A stretch of 32,920 nucleotides of DNA from Halomonas sp. Its GTDB lineage: Bacteria; Pseudomonadota; Gammaproteobacteria; Pseudomonadales; Halomonadaceae. Location of the stretch: contig NZ_DRFS01000028.1 of assembly GCF_011050415.1 (NCBI RefSeq), positions 1 through 32,920 on the forward strand. The letters are read 5' to 3'. Shown here in pieces: positions 25,069 through 32,448 of this stretch. Under the pieces are notes generated by a model. The model did no database searches. It was given only the letters and a program-made list of their open reading frames with translations, and was not told the DNA's origin. The stretch's first letter is position 1; each line of letters opens with the position of its first letter. A program made the position numbers and the translations under genes.

Positions 25069-25989
25069 CTAAAAACTAGCCTCTAGCACCGCTAACTCAT
25101 CATCCAGCCCCTGCAACACCTCACATCCCAATCCATGCCGCTCGGCGCTCTCAATCAACGGCCCCAAAATCGCCCCACGTTCGGTGGGGCGTTTGGCCTC
25201 CACATCCTGCAACATCGAAGCCTTATTATTCGCGGTGCTTTCAATTACCTGCCAAACCAGCGCCAACCACGCTTCTTCACCTTGGCCGTTGTTGGGTGGC
25301 TGAATGCTTTCGGCCAACATAATCGATGCAACTTCTTTCACGACCGCCACCACTTGGTTTACAAAGCCATCACCGCGCAATTCACCATTACGCACACCAT
25401 GCAGCGCCACTAACGGATTAATCGCTGCGTTAACCGCTAGCTTCTGCCACAACCGTTGGCGAATATCATCCACTGCTGTAGCGGCAAGGCCCGCCTGGGT
25501 TAATGTCTTCGCCAGTGTTTCCGCCAACTTGCTGTGCTGATTATTCAAATCGCCAACATAGGTATGCCCACGCCCCGCATGAACCACACCATCATCACCG
25601 GTTAAGTAAGCGCCTTCAGTAGTAGTGGCGCAAAGCACCGGCCCAGGCCAGGTTTGGGTAATGAGCGGCTGGGCATAAAAACCGTTCTGCCAAAGCACCA
25701 GCGGAGTGGAGGGCGCAATAATGCTGATAAGGCTTTCAAGCGCGGTCTCAGCCGCCATCGCTTTGGTGGTGATATGCACAAAAGCGGGCGGCACCGGCGC
25801 ATCAGCCGCCAACTGCTCTGCGGTAAGTGAGGTTAAGTGCTGCGCATGCACTTCGCCCTCCGGCGTGGTTAGCAACTGCCGCGCAGGCAATGCACGGCGA
25901 CCAATCACCGCCACATCAACAAACGGGGTTAGGGAGTGCGCCAATAGGCGGCCAATGGCCCCAGGGCCAAGAATCCAGTGGGTATGCAT
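25069..25989 (-). CDS. Ketopantoate reductase (PanE/ApbA)-family protein
   Basis: A 306-residue two-domain NADPH-dependent reductase. WILGPGAIGRLLAHSL (5-20) is the nucleotide-binding glycine motif. LWQKLAVNAAINPLVALHGVRNGEL holds the family's catalytic Lys and Asn, and NKASMLQDVEAKRPTERGAILGPL is the conserved C-terminal substrate motif (Ser, Asp, Glu). The family reduces 2-dehydropantoate to pantoate for coenzyme A synthesis, although several paralogues act on other 2-keto acids. Whether this is the housekeeping copy is not visible. It is transcribed toward the 153-bp tandem array and stands alone. Confidence 0.88.
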   Translation of the reverse strand: MHTHWILGPGAIGRLLAHSLTPFVDVAVIGRRALPARQLLTTPEGEVHAQHLTSLTAEQLAADAPVPPAFVHITTKAMAAETALESLISIIAPSTPLVLWQNGFYAQPLITQTWPGPVLCATTTEGAYLTGDDGVVHAGRGHTYVGDLNNQHSKLAETLAKTLTQAGLAATAVDDIRQRLWQKLAVNAAINPLVALHGVRNGELRGDGFVNQVVAVVKEVASIMLAESIQPPNNGQGEEAWLALVWQVIESTANNKASMLQDVEAKRPTERGAILGPLIESAERHGLGCEVLQGLDDELAVLEASF

Positions 25990-26163
25990 GGGGAAAGTAT
26001 CTTCAGCAACGAAAGTACTGTAAAGCTTACCGCGTTCGGTGTGGAGAGGCTAAAGGGAGAAAAAGGGCTATAGATAGCGTTTTGTCTAGTTGCCTTGCCT
26101 CGGCCGCAAGTTCAACAACTGCGTCATGCATTACCGTCATCTACTGGGTGGCTGCTGTTAGCT

Positions 26164-26751
26164 TTACTTGGCTTCTTTTCCTAACTTATGCAGCTTGCGA
26201 AACCATTCGTTGCGTTTTTGCTCGCTCATTGTCTCTACACCTCCGATCAGAGTCTCACGCACTGGAGAGAAGCCGACAAAGCCAAGGACATTGCGCTCCA
26301 ATGATTTGATGCTGTGCGCTCGATAAAGATGTCGATAGATCACCGCTGGCATGCCCATGGTCACCACGACTCGCGCTGTGCGTTCAGTCAGACCCTTTTT
26401 CCCCAGTGGGTGGCCTTCCACGTACGCGAAGGCGAAGCCCGGTCGCAGCACTTGTTCTAAAAACGCTTTGACAAGAGCTGGCATGTCGCCAAGCCACAGT
26501 GGAAAGATAAGCACCAAGTGCTGACACCAACCGATGGATTCTTGCGCTGCTGTTAGTGAAGTGGGCAGAGGCGTCGTTTGCCACTCCTGCTGGCTGCGCA
26601 GCAGCGGGAATTGCAGAGAGGCTATGTTAATCAGGCGAACCTCGTGGCCGCTGGCCTGGGCGCCTTCGTTATAGTGATCCGCGCAAGAGTGACACAGGTG
26701 CGCCTTACTGATATCGGGGTGGCCCAGCAGGATCAGGATTCGCTGGCTCAT
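26164..26751 (-). CDS. NAD(P)H quinone-oxidoreductase-like flavoprotein
   Basis: A 195-residue flavodoxin-2-fold protein. It begins RILILLGHPDISKAHLCHSCADHYNEGAQASGHEVRLI, with the FMN/FAD phosphate-binding loop. It continues with LVLIFPLWLGDMPALVKAFLEQVLRPGFAFAY, the family hallmark seen in NQO1, MdaB and KefF. VVVTMGMPAVIY is the third flavin-contact loop. It likely reduces quinones or electrophiles with NAD(P)H in the cytoplasm. No partner gene is adjacent, and there is no KefB/C channel to support a KefF role. Confidence 0.82.
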   Translation of the reverse strand: MSQRILILLGHPDISKAHLCHSCADHYNEGAQASGHEVRLINIASLQFPLLRSQQEWQTTPLPTSLTAAQESIGWCQHLVLIFPLWLGDMPALVKAFLEQVLRPGFAFAYVEGHPLGKKGLTERTARVVVTMGMPAVIYRHLYRAHSIKSLERNVLGFVGFSPVRETLIGGVETMSEQKRNEWFRKLHKLGKEAK

Positions 26752-27361
26752 TTGTCAGGTTCTCGCTGTAAGCAGAGGAGTAGGAGCGCTTGGTTTGGGG
26801 TTGTTAATCAATCTTTGCGCTTACTATTACTTATTAGCAACACTGATTGTGCGACGCAATATGGTTTTTATCATGCAACGGCAGCCCATGAGCCAATGTA
26901 GGCCAATGCCTAAGGGTTAAGAGCCCAGTCGGTGGTATAAGCAAAGCATCTACAGCAACGTGAATGCTGCCAAGCTTTCCGCGTTCAACCCAAGGAGACA
27001 AAGCGAAGAAAAGCGCTAGATACGTGACTATTTTCTACTGACACGGATAAGCCAGATTTGGTAGTTTTGAAGCTAAGCAGAGTTTGAGTGAGTAGGTGGT
27101 GGGGTAAGAGCGTGTATAAAAGGGTTTTTGAGCTGTTGATGGCCGCTTTCGGCCCAAAGCGGTCATGCCGGGAAATGCAGCAGGAGCGCGAATTTTGGCT
27201 ATGCTGCCAAATTTAAATTAATAGTTATAAGAATCATAGGCTTGGGAGAGTCTGGCAGGCTGCATTTGCCGGAAAAAAGTGCCAGCACGATTGTCCAATC
27301 ATAGGATGGGCAGTCTAATACCTGTTAGGTCTACAACCAAGAACTAAATATGGAGCACCTA
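26752..27361. other. 610-bp AT-rich stretch without a convincing gene
   Basis: Open frames here are short and show no family pattern. A stem CCGCTTT-CGGCCC-AAAGCGG (27143-27162) is the only clear structure; it lacks a T-run. The last bases contain GGAG, the ribosome site for the GNAT gene at 27362. A short similarity, CGCGAATTTTGG, is shared with 32645-32656 near the right edge. Confidence 0.5.
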
Positions 27362-27817
27362 ATGAAAGTTGCATACAGGATAGCAACGCCTGACGATACG
27401 GCCGAATGCATCGCTTTGAGAGGAAAAACGAGAGAAAATGCTTTCTCTGTCGAACAATTGGAAGAACTCGGTATTACTTTAGAGAGCTGGAAAGCAGGAA
27501 TTAGCGATGGCTCTTTGCCTGGTTACGTTGGTGTTAGTGAAGGGACGATTATTGGCTATTGCTTCGGTGACAGCGAAGCTGGAGAAATTGTTGTCCTGGC
27601 ACTATTGCCAGAATATGAAAGTAAAGGTGTTGGCAAAGCACTATTAAATCAAATGATTGAGTCTTTCCATTCTTTAGGATTTGAAAGACTTTTCCTCGGA
27701 TGCTCATCCGATCCGAAAACTCGCTCATATGGCTTTTACCGACACCTAGGCTGGCGTTCCACTGGTCTATTTGATGATGCGGGCGATGAGATACTAGAAT
27801 ATTTTCCTAATAAATAG
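27362..27817 (+). CDS. GNAT-family N-acetyltransferase
   Basis: A 151-residue GNAT-fold enzyme. The acetyl-CoA-binding motif A is IVVLALLPEYESKGVGKALLNQMIE (pyrophosphate loop ESKGVGKAL), followed by GFERLFLGCSSDPKTRSYGFYRHLGWRSTG, the typical beta6/7 region. The start at ATG 27362 has GGAG six bases upstream; the ATG at 27350 lacks one. Codon use is noticeably more AT-rich than in the metabolic genes to the left and in the GC-rich segment to the right, suggesting acquisition. The stop is only one base before the inverted repeat at 27819. The substrate is unknown. Confidence 0.85.
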   Translation: MKVAYRIATPDDTAECIALRGKTRENAFSVEQLEELGITLESWKAGISDGSLPGYVGVSEGTIIGYCFGDSEAGEIVVLALLPEYESKGVGKALLNQMIESFHSLGFERLFLGCSSDPKTRSYGFYRHLGWRSTGLFDDAGDEILEYFPNK

Positions 27818-27818
27818 T

Positions 27819-27841
27819 GGGTATCCGGATTAACTGGTTGA
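27819..27841 (+). repeat. Left 23-bp inverted repeat of the 4-kb segment
   Basis: Starts GGGTATCCGGATTAAC and is the exact reverse complement of 31836-31858. It lies one base after the GNAT stop codon. Confidence 0.9.
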
Positions 27842-27862
27842 TAGCTTGCTCAGTATGTTCAC

Positions 27863-28126
27863 TTGATCGAAATTGAGGGTGTCCAGATAAGCGGTGGATC
27901 CGATCCGACGAGGAGGGGCCAAGCCGCCATCCGCTCGACGGCATCAGATAAGCCAGGGATCTCGGGGAGAATCGTGTGCTCGAGGGAAGTGACCTGTCCT
28001 GATGATGCGTGGCAGCGGACAGACTGGCTAGGCTGCTCTCATTGCTGGAAGCCCGCTGGTGAGCACTGCGGCACAAACCCATTCTGCCTGGGGCAGGCTT
28101 TGACAGGGCAAGAGCGCCCATGCTAG
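27863..28126 (+). other. Possible gene remnant with a CxxC pattern upstream of the ligase gene
   Basis: An open frame starting at TTG, without a ribosome site, ends with WLGCSHCWKPAGEHCGTNPFC and then LGQALTGQERPC. The Cys-x2-Cys...Cys pattern resembles a small zinc-binding unit, but the front half looks like random coding. I cannot support a real gene. It may be a decayed neighbour of the ligase gene. Confidence 0.2.
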
Positions 28127-28136
28127 GTTTATGATC

Positions 28137-28214
28137 ATGATTTCATACATGGCAGTTCGCCTCACTCCGCGATTTATGTACCCCCGGGATCCTTACGGCA
28201 TCGGCGGGCGGTGA
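28137..28214 (+). CDS. Possible 25-residue leader or substrate peptide upstream of srmL
   Basis: A short frame begins at ATG 28137 (MISYMAVRLTP) and ends RFMYPRDPYGIGGR before TGA. A weak AGG lies about nine bases upstream. It is followed 11 bp later by the large hairpin at 28226 and then the PheS-like ligase gene at 28353. Three Tyr and one Phe in 25 residues would suit an aromatic-amino-acid attenuation leader. Alternatively its Gly-rich C-terminus might be a substrate for the ligase. No family is recognised, and chance cannot be excluded. Confidence 0.35.
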   Translation: MISYMAVRLTPRFMYPRDPYGIGGR

Positions 28215-28225
28215 ATTGTGCACCT

Positions 28226-28272
28226 CTGAAAGCGGAACCCCCGAGCCAGATCCTGGGGGTTTTTGCTTTCAG
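28226..28272 (+). terminator. Long terminator-like hairpin between the short frame and srmL (candidate attenuator)
   Basis: The outer stem CTGAAAGC (28226-28233) pairs with GCTTTCAG (28265-28272), and the inner stem AACCCCC (28236-28242) with GGGGGTT (28255-28261). The loop is 12 nt and five T (28260-28264) directly follow the G-run. The inner stem plus T-run is a good Rho-independent terminator. Its place 80 bp before srmL suggests conditional readthrough, or the end of a short leader transcript. Confidence 0.7.
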
Positions 28273-28352
28273 GCGGCCTCCCATTCATTGATAATTTGAT
28301 GAATAACGCCTGATTTTTCCGCCGGCACCCTACATCCCGGAGAAATCAGAAA

Positions 28353-29477
28353 ATGTCTACGTTGTTATCACCCGAAGCACTATGCTCTGCCCTCAACCTT
28401 ACGGACCTGACCAATCCGCGCCAGGGTACGCATGCCATGCAGTTGCTGATTCAAAAAATCAGACAAGCGCTCATCAAGCAATGGGGCTGCAAACAGCTCT
28501 TAGTTCGCAGCGGCTCTGTTGTGCCAATTGCTAACAACTACGATCGCTTGGGCTATCCACCGGAAGGTGCGGCGCGGGACGCTCGCTACACACGCTACGT
28601 AGCCGATGGTTATATCCTGCGCACCCAGACGTCGGCGGCCATTCCAGATCTACTGGACGGGCTGAGCCTGGATCCACCCAACGACTTGTTGCTGCTCTTA
28701 CCGGGACTAGTCTATCGGCGCGACAGCATCGACCGCTTACACTGTGGTGAACCGCACCAGCTGGACCTCTGGCGAGTGGTGGATGCTAACCAAGGATCGA
28801 GGATGTCCGTATCCGAGTTACAGCAAATGGTTTCGGTTGTTATGGCCGCTGCCGTACCCGGCCTGGAATGGCGAACCCTGGCGTCGCCACACCCTTACAC
28901 CGAGCGCGGGATACAAATCGACGTTCGTTGGCGGGATGAATGGATTGAGGTTGGTGAGTGCGGCCTAGCGGCACGCGAGATACTGAATCAAGCGGGCCTT
29001 ACTGGCCATACTGGTTTGGCCATGGGCCTGGGGCTCGATCGGTTGCTGATGCTGCGCAAGAGAATCCCCGATATTCGGCTACTGCGAAGTGAAGACCCGC
29101 GCGTACGCACGCAGATGAATGACCTGGATACCTACAGACCGGTATCTGCGATGCCTCCCATCCGTCGGGACCTATCTCTCTGCGTCGATACTTGGATTAA
29201 CGAAGAACTGATCGGCGACATGGTCCGCGAACGGTTGCCCGAAGCGGAGAACATTGAAGCTCTGCTGATCAAGGCGGAAACGGGGTTTGAGGATCTACCG
29301 GCCTCGGCCCATCAACGCATGGGAATGAAGCCAGGGCAAAAGAATATCCTGCTGCAACTGACCCTTCGACACTTGGAACGGACTCTGACCGACGAAGATG
29401 CCAACCTTATCCGCAACCAAGTCTATTGCCTACTCCACCAAGGTGAACGCCAAGAACTGGCGCAGGATGGTAGTTGA
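28353..29477 (+). CDS. srmL: Stand-alone PheS-like ligase fused to a PheT-type FDX-ACB domain (PheS-related mystery ligase)
   Basis: A 374-residue class II aminoacyl-tRNA-synthetase-fold protein. Residues 88-100 (ILRTQTSAAIPDL) match the PheS LLRTHTS segment. Motif 2 is VYRRDSIDRLHCGEPHQLDLW (120-140). WIEVGECGLAARE (197-209) replaces the PheS 'WLEVLGCGMVHP', and motif 3 is GLAMGLGLDRLLMLRKRIPDIRLL (221-244). Residues about 263-362 (MPPIRRDLSLCVD ... LLQLTLRHLERTLTDEDANLI) form an FDX-ACB domain, normally at the end of PheT. The layout is that of mitochondrial monomeric PheRS, but the pocket differs (AMGLG for AFGLG, no MVHP). I recognise it as the family called SrmL in RefSeq naming; its reaction is unknown. 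GGAG precedes the ATG by ten bases. The housekeeping pheST genes are not here. Confidence 0.85.
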   Translation: MSTLLSPEALCSALNLTDLTNPRQGTHAMQLLIQKIRQALIKQWGCKQLLVRSGSVVPIANNYDRLGYPPEGAARDARYTRYVADGYILRTQTSAAIPDLLDGLSLDPPNDLLLLLPGLVYRRDSIDRLHCGEPHQLDLWRVVDANQGSRMSVSELQQMVSVVMAAAVPGLEWRTLASPHPYTERGIQIDVRWRDEWIEVGECGLAAREILNQAGLTGHTGLAMGLGLDRLLMLRKRIPDIRLLRSEDPRVRTQMNDLDTYRPVSAMPPIRRDLSLCVDTWINEELIGDMVRERLPEAENIEALLIKAETGFEDLPASAHQRMGMKPGQKNILLQLTLRHLERTLTDEDANLIRNQVYCLLHQGERQELAQDGS

Positions 29478-29560
29478 AAGCAACCGCACCCGGGCTTTCC
29501 CCTGGGTGCTGCTCGACATTTATGTAGAAAACGCAGCGCGCCCGTGGCGCTGGGGTATGG

Positions 29561-29869
29561 CTACATCTGACGGAACAGTGCCGCCACCAGAATACCGCCG
29601 GCGATCGCTGGCAGTGGCTTCTTCAGCGTCAGCATAATCACGGCGGTGGTCAGCAGGGCCAGGCGGGCGCCATTGTCACCGGTGATCGCCAGCGGCGCTA
29701 GCAGCGCCACCAGCACCGAGCCGGACATGGCGTGAATGAACCGTTTGACGCGGTAGCCGATGGGCACGAAGGACATCGCGAAGACGCCACCCCAGCGTGT
29801 CACCAGGGTCACCACCGCCATGATCAGAATGATGGCGAGCGCGCTCGGGTTGCCTGCCTCAATACTCAT
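29561..29869 (-). CDS. azlD: AzlD-family small subunit of amino-acid exporter
   Basis: A 102-residue hydrophobic protein with three to four membrane segments (ALAIILIMAVVTLVTRWGGVFAM, VLVALLAPLAI, LALLTTAVIMLTL, LPAIAGGILVAALF). The TRWGG...VKRFIHAMSGSVLVALLAP pattern is typical of AzlD, partner of AzlC in branched-chain amino-acid export. I chose ATG 29869 (MSIEAG), which overlaps the end of azlC by 11 bp. The longer frame would run deep into azlC. A GC-rich stem without T-run (29534-29552) lies between it and the converging ligase gene. Confidence 0.88.
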   Translation of the reverse strand: MSIEAGNPSALAIILIMAVVTLVTRWGGVFAMSFVPIGYRVKRFIHAMSGSVLVALLAPLAITGDNGARLALLTTAVIMLTLKKPLPAIAGGILVAALFRQM

Positions 29870-30587
29870 GGTCACGACTCCCCCAAAAGAGGCCGACCAG
29901 GCCACCGGCGATGGCGCCCACGACCACATGGCTGTTTTCCGGCAGGTAGCGATAGGCCAGCAGGGAGGCGCCCGCCGCCGCCGCCCAGATCACCAGCATA
30001 CGCAGGTTCTTCTCGCCGCCCACTACCATGGCGAGCAGGAAGCAGCCCATCACCATGTCCAGTCCTAGGCTCGCGGGGTCGCTCACGGCGTTGCCGAAGT
30101 ACAGACCCAGCCAGGTGCCGAGGACCCAGAAGCTCCATAGGGCGATTCCACCGCCCAGCAGCAGCCCCAGCCCCGGCCGGCCCTGGCTGAACGCCTGCAT
30201 GGCCATGGCCCAGTTGGCATCGGAAGCCACCAGCATCACGCCGTAGCGCTTTGCCGGCTTGAGTGGCTGCAACCAGGGGTAGAGCGTAGCGCCCATCAGC
30301 AGGTGCCGGGCATTGATCGCGAATACGGTGAGCATCATCGTAAAGAGCGGGATATGTGGCCCCCACAACTCCAGAGACGCGAACTGTGCAGCACCCGCGA
30401 AAACCAGGGTGCTCATGATGACGATGGACGCATCGCTCAGCCCAGCCTGAGTCGCCGCCAGGCCGAAGGCGGCGCCGAAGACGATGACGAACAGCGAGAT
30501 GGGTACCAGTTCCCTGAACCCTTGCCACGTTAGCGCCCCGTCCAGGCGATGCAGTGCCGCCTCGTCACTTGGCATCTCGTTGGCCAT
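29859..30587 (-). CDS. azlC: AzlC-family large subunit of amino-acid exporter
   Basis: A 242-residue permease. LVPISLFVIVFGAAFGLAATQAGLS opens the membrane part. STLVFAGAAQFASLELWG and FAINARHLLMGATLYPWL are the AzlC signature (the 'AGA-Q', 'NARH-LM' motifs), followed by ASDANWAMAM and further membrane helices. With AzlD it forms a proton-driven exporter of leucine and other branched amino acids. ATG 30587 (MANEMPSDE) is chosen because AGGAGG is eight bases upstream. It is divergent from the LysR gene at 30701, with 113 bp between the start codons, the usual arrangement for control by that regulator. Confidence 0.9.
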   Translation of the reverse strand: MANEMPSDEAALHRLDGALTWQGFRELVPISLFVIVFGAAFGLAATQAGLSDASIVIMSTLVFAGAAQFASLELWGPHIPLFTMMLTVFAINARHLLMGATLYPWLQPLKPAKRYGVMLVASDANWAMAMQAFSQGRPGLGLLLGGGIALWSFWVLGTWLGLYFGNAVSDPASLGLDMVMGCFLLAMVVGGEKNLRMLVIWAAAAGASLLAYRYLPENSHVVVGAIAGGLVGLFWGSRDHEY

Positions 30588-30671
30588 GCCGTGCTCCTCC
30601 TGTCTCATGCCATGGACGTCACTATGCCGCGGGCCATCTCTTGATTAAAGCGAATGATTTTGCTATTAGGT

Positions 30672-30686
30672 ATTCGAATATCGAAT
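30672..30686. promoter_or_regulatory. LysR-type operator candidate between azlC and the regulator gene
   Basis: ATTCGA-ATA-TCGAAT is a perfect palindrome with 6-bp arms, 15 bp upstream of the LysR-type gene's ATG and in the shared spacer with azlC. LysR family boxes are typically T-N11-A palindromes of this size; this one fits (T at 30673/30674). Confidence 0.55.
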
Positions 30687-30700
30687 TCATATGGCAGCGT

Positions 30701-31567
30701 ATGGCCTACCAAGATCTGCAAATCGACTGGCTCAAGTGCTTCGTCGCGGTGGTGGACGTCGGCTCACTCTCCGCCGCCGCCCCGGAGGTGCATCGCTCCC
30801 AGTCGGCGGTGAGCATGCAGCTGAAGAAGCTGGAGGCCGCTCTGGGGCATCGTCTCCTGGAACGAGGGCCTCGGTCGCAGCAGCTCACCCCGGAAGGGCA
30901 GCGGCTGCTGGGCTATGCCCGCAGGATGCTCGACCTGCACGCCGAGACCCAGGCGGCGTTTCACGGCCGGGTGCTGACCGGGCATATCCGTCTCGGCGTG
31001 CCAGATGACTATGCGGCCCGCTACCTGACTCCGGTGCTGAAGCGCTTCGCGCCGCAGCACGGAGCGGTGGAGATCGAGCTGAGCTGCGAGCAGTCAACCG
31101 CACTGATTCCGCAGGTCGAGAATGGCGACCTGGACCTCGCTCTGGTCTCGCGGGACCAGCCGCGTCACGGCACCCTCCTGTTCCATGAACCGATGGTGTG
31201 GGTCGGCTCGCCGGAATTTCCTACCTGGCGGCGCGACCCGTTGCCCATCGCTGTCTACGAGAGCGCGAGCCTCGCCAAGCGCAGTGCCATCAATTCCCTG
31301 GCTCTGCAGGGACGCCGCTACCGGGTGGTGTACAACAGCTCCAGCTTGGCAGGGCAGATAGCCGCGGTGGAGAGCGGCCTTGCCGTTGCCGTGTTGACGC
31401 GGTGCAGTGCCCCGTCCCACCTGGAGATCCTTGGCGGCAAGCATGGTCTGGGCCCGCTGGAGCCCATGGCGGTGGCGGCCTATCGCAGTCAGGCCTCTCA
31501 GAGCAACGAAGCCGTCGATAGCCTCTATCAACTGCTGATCAGGACGCTGCGCAGCACGGCGGATTGA
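30701..31567 (+). CDS. LysR-family transcriptional regulator, likely controlling azlCD
   Basis: A 288-residue regulator. The N-terminal winged HTH is LQIDWLKCFVAVVDVGSLSAAAPEVHRSQSAVSMQLKKLEAALGHRLLERG, then QQLTPEGQRLLGYARRMLDL. The C-terminal effector-binding domain includes GHIRLGVPDDYAARYLTPVLKRFAP and ENGDLDLALVSRDQP. The open frame reaches back to 30554 inside azlC; ATG 30701 gives the normal LysR start. It is divergent from azlC with a palindrome between, so it probably senses an amino acid and switches export. A bulged GC hairpin follows the stop without a T-run. Confidence 0.88.
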   Translation: MAYQDLQIDWLKCFVAVVDVGSLSAAAPEVHRSQSAVSMQLKKLEAALGHRLLERGPRSQQLTPEGQRLLGYARRMLDLHAETQAAFHGRVLTGHIRLGVPDDYAARYLTPVLKRFAPQHGAVEIELSCEQSTALIPQVENGDLDLALVSRDQPRHGTLLFHEPMVWVGSPEFPTWRRDPLPIAVYESASLAKRSAINSLALQGRRYRVVYNSSSLAGQIAAVESGLAVAVLTRCSAPSHLEILGGKHGLGPLEPMAVAAYRSQASQSNEAVDSLYQLLIRTLRSTAD

Positions 31568-31835
31568 GCCGTCGCTCAGCGAGCGGCGGTAGCCCGATAC
31601 CCCTATGGCCGGTCGAGGGCGGAGCGCAACAGCCCCAGGCCAGCCGTATCCTGGTAGCGGGCACATGATTCCCAAAAGCTAGCTACTACGATCGTCTGTT
31701 GGCTAGCGACATTGGACGATCATTGATCGATCAGGCAGCGCTACTGGCTGTACAAGACCGCTCAGCATCCTAATTATATCAACCGAATAATGCCGGAGAG
31801 CATAGGAATAGATGCCACATCATATAGGGGAGCTG

Positions 31836-31858
31836 TCAACCAGTTAATCCGGATACCC
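31836..31858 (-). repeat. Right 23-bp inverted repeat of the 4-kb segment
   Basis: It ends in ATCCGGATACCC and is the exact reverse complement of 27819-27841. The transposase remnant frame begins immediately after it. Confidence 0.9.
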
Positions 31859-31859
31859 T

Positions 31860-32273
31860 ATTTTCAAGGCCCTTTCCTGCGATACCGTTCCCCGCTTCAC
31901 CACACTGGTAAGCTTCGTCAGCCGCCATGCCGATGAGATTGAAGCGCTCTTCGAACAAGTGCTGCTGGTGTGTCACGAACAAGGCTTGCTGGGTAACGGA
32001 CTCTTTGCGATTGATAGCAGTAAGATGTCCTCCGATGCCTCCAAAGAGTGGTCTGGCACATTCAAAGAATTGGACGAGAAACTGAGAGGCTTGATTCGGC
32101 ATCACCTACTGGCGCACTACGCGCATGATGAGGCCGAGACGGAAGCCGATCTGGATCGGGATATCCGACGGGCCAAGACGATTCTCTCGCTAGATGCCGC
32201 CATGAACAAAGTTGACCGTTTCCTAAAGACGCACAGCCCAAGGATGGTGCACCACCACCGACCAAGTGGTTGA
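31860..32273 (+). pseudogene. IS1182-family transposase fragment, truncated at both ends
   Basis: The frame reads IFKALSCDTVPRFTTLVSFVSRHADEIEALFEQVLLVCHEQGLLG, then GLFAIDSSKMSSDASKEWSGTFKELDEKL and KTILSLDAAMNKVDRFLKTHSPRM, the central N-terminal part of IS1182-type transposases (first catalytic Asp in AIDSSKMS). The front is lost exactly at the 23-bp inverted repeat. The end diverges after SPRM, where the usual Gly-rich continuation is missing. A different frame there reads TTTDQVVETLRYVLKA and stops at 32301; it looks like the C-terminus of another, unidentified gene. There is no matching N-terminal half on the far side of the 4-kb segment. Confidence 0.8.
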
Positions 32274-32311
32274 AACCCTACGTTACGTCCTCAAAGCCTA
32301 AACCTTAACGC

Positions 32312-32448
32312 CTCCCGCAACACCGCCACTGCATTAGTGGTGTTGTGGGAGAGCGCTTTAGCCCGCGACCATCTCGCCCCATAAATAACCTCCGCCTCTG
32401 AATCGATACTCTGCACTAGTGTTGTAGGAGAGAGCTTCAGCTCGCGAA
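32312..32448 (+). repeat. REP-like palindromes with an inverted partner
   Basis: GTTGTGGGAGAGCGCTTTAG (from 32343) and GTTGTAGGAGAGAGCTTCAG (from 32421) are two copies, each followed by CCCGCGA or CTCGCGA. CTCCCGCAACACC (32312-32324) is an inverted partner of the first, giving a long imperfect hairpin of the BIME kind. They share their core with the elements at 23728 and 24555. Confidence 0.7.

Larger units (their letters stand above)
27819..31858. mobile_element. 4.04-kb segment bounded by perfect 23-bp inverted repeats, no transposase: putative mobile insertion cassette
   Basis: The left end begins GGGTATCCGGATTAACTGGT and the right end is its exact reverse complement over 23 bp. Allowing one mismatch, the match extends to 28 bp. 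Beyond that the ends differ, as terminal repeats of one transposable unit do. Inside are srmL with its leader region, azlD, azlC and a LysR gene, all more GC-rich than the flanks. No transposase is inside. The right end directly abuts an IS1182-type transposase frame. No clear target-site duplication is seen (AATAGT on the left, TATTTT on the right). Mobile insertion cassettes with this build are known in other bacteria; here the status is inferred. Confidence 0.55.

Noticed and set aside
27186..27208. Repeat pair with 32645-32667 (CGCGAATTTTGG and following bases)
   Set aside because: Only about 12 identical bases plus scattered matches; too short to call a repeat family.
27300..27830. Integron-type gene cassette carrying the GNAT gene
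   Set aside because: GTTAGGT at 27324-27330 fits the core-site pattern, but I find no pairing partner site or attC-like fold on either side.
27807..28121. Minus-strand 104-codon frame across the left inverted repeat
   Set aside because: It crosses the repeat boundary and the GNAT end, with Ser/Arg-rich composition and no family signal.
29872..30528. 218-codon minus-strand frame over azlC
   Set aside because: It is an alternative frame of azlC rich in Arg/Gly/Ala. The azlC frame has clear membrane segments and family motifs.
31094..31675. 193-codon minus-strand frame opposite the LysR-type gene
   Set aside because: It is a shadow of the LysR effector domain with no ribosome site or domain signal.
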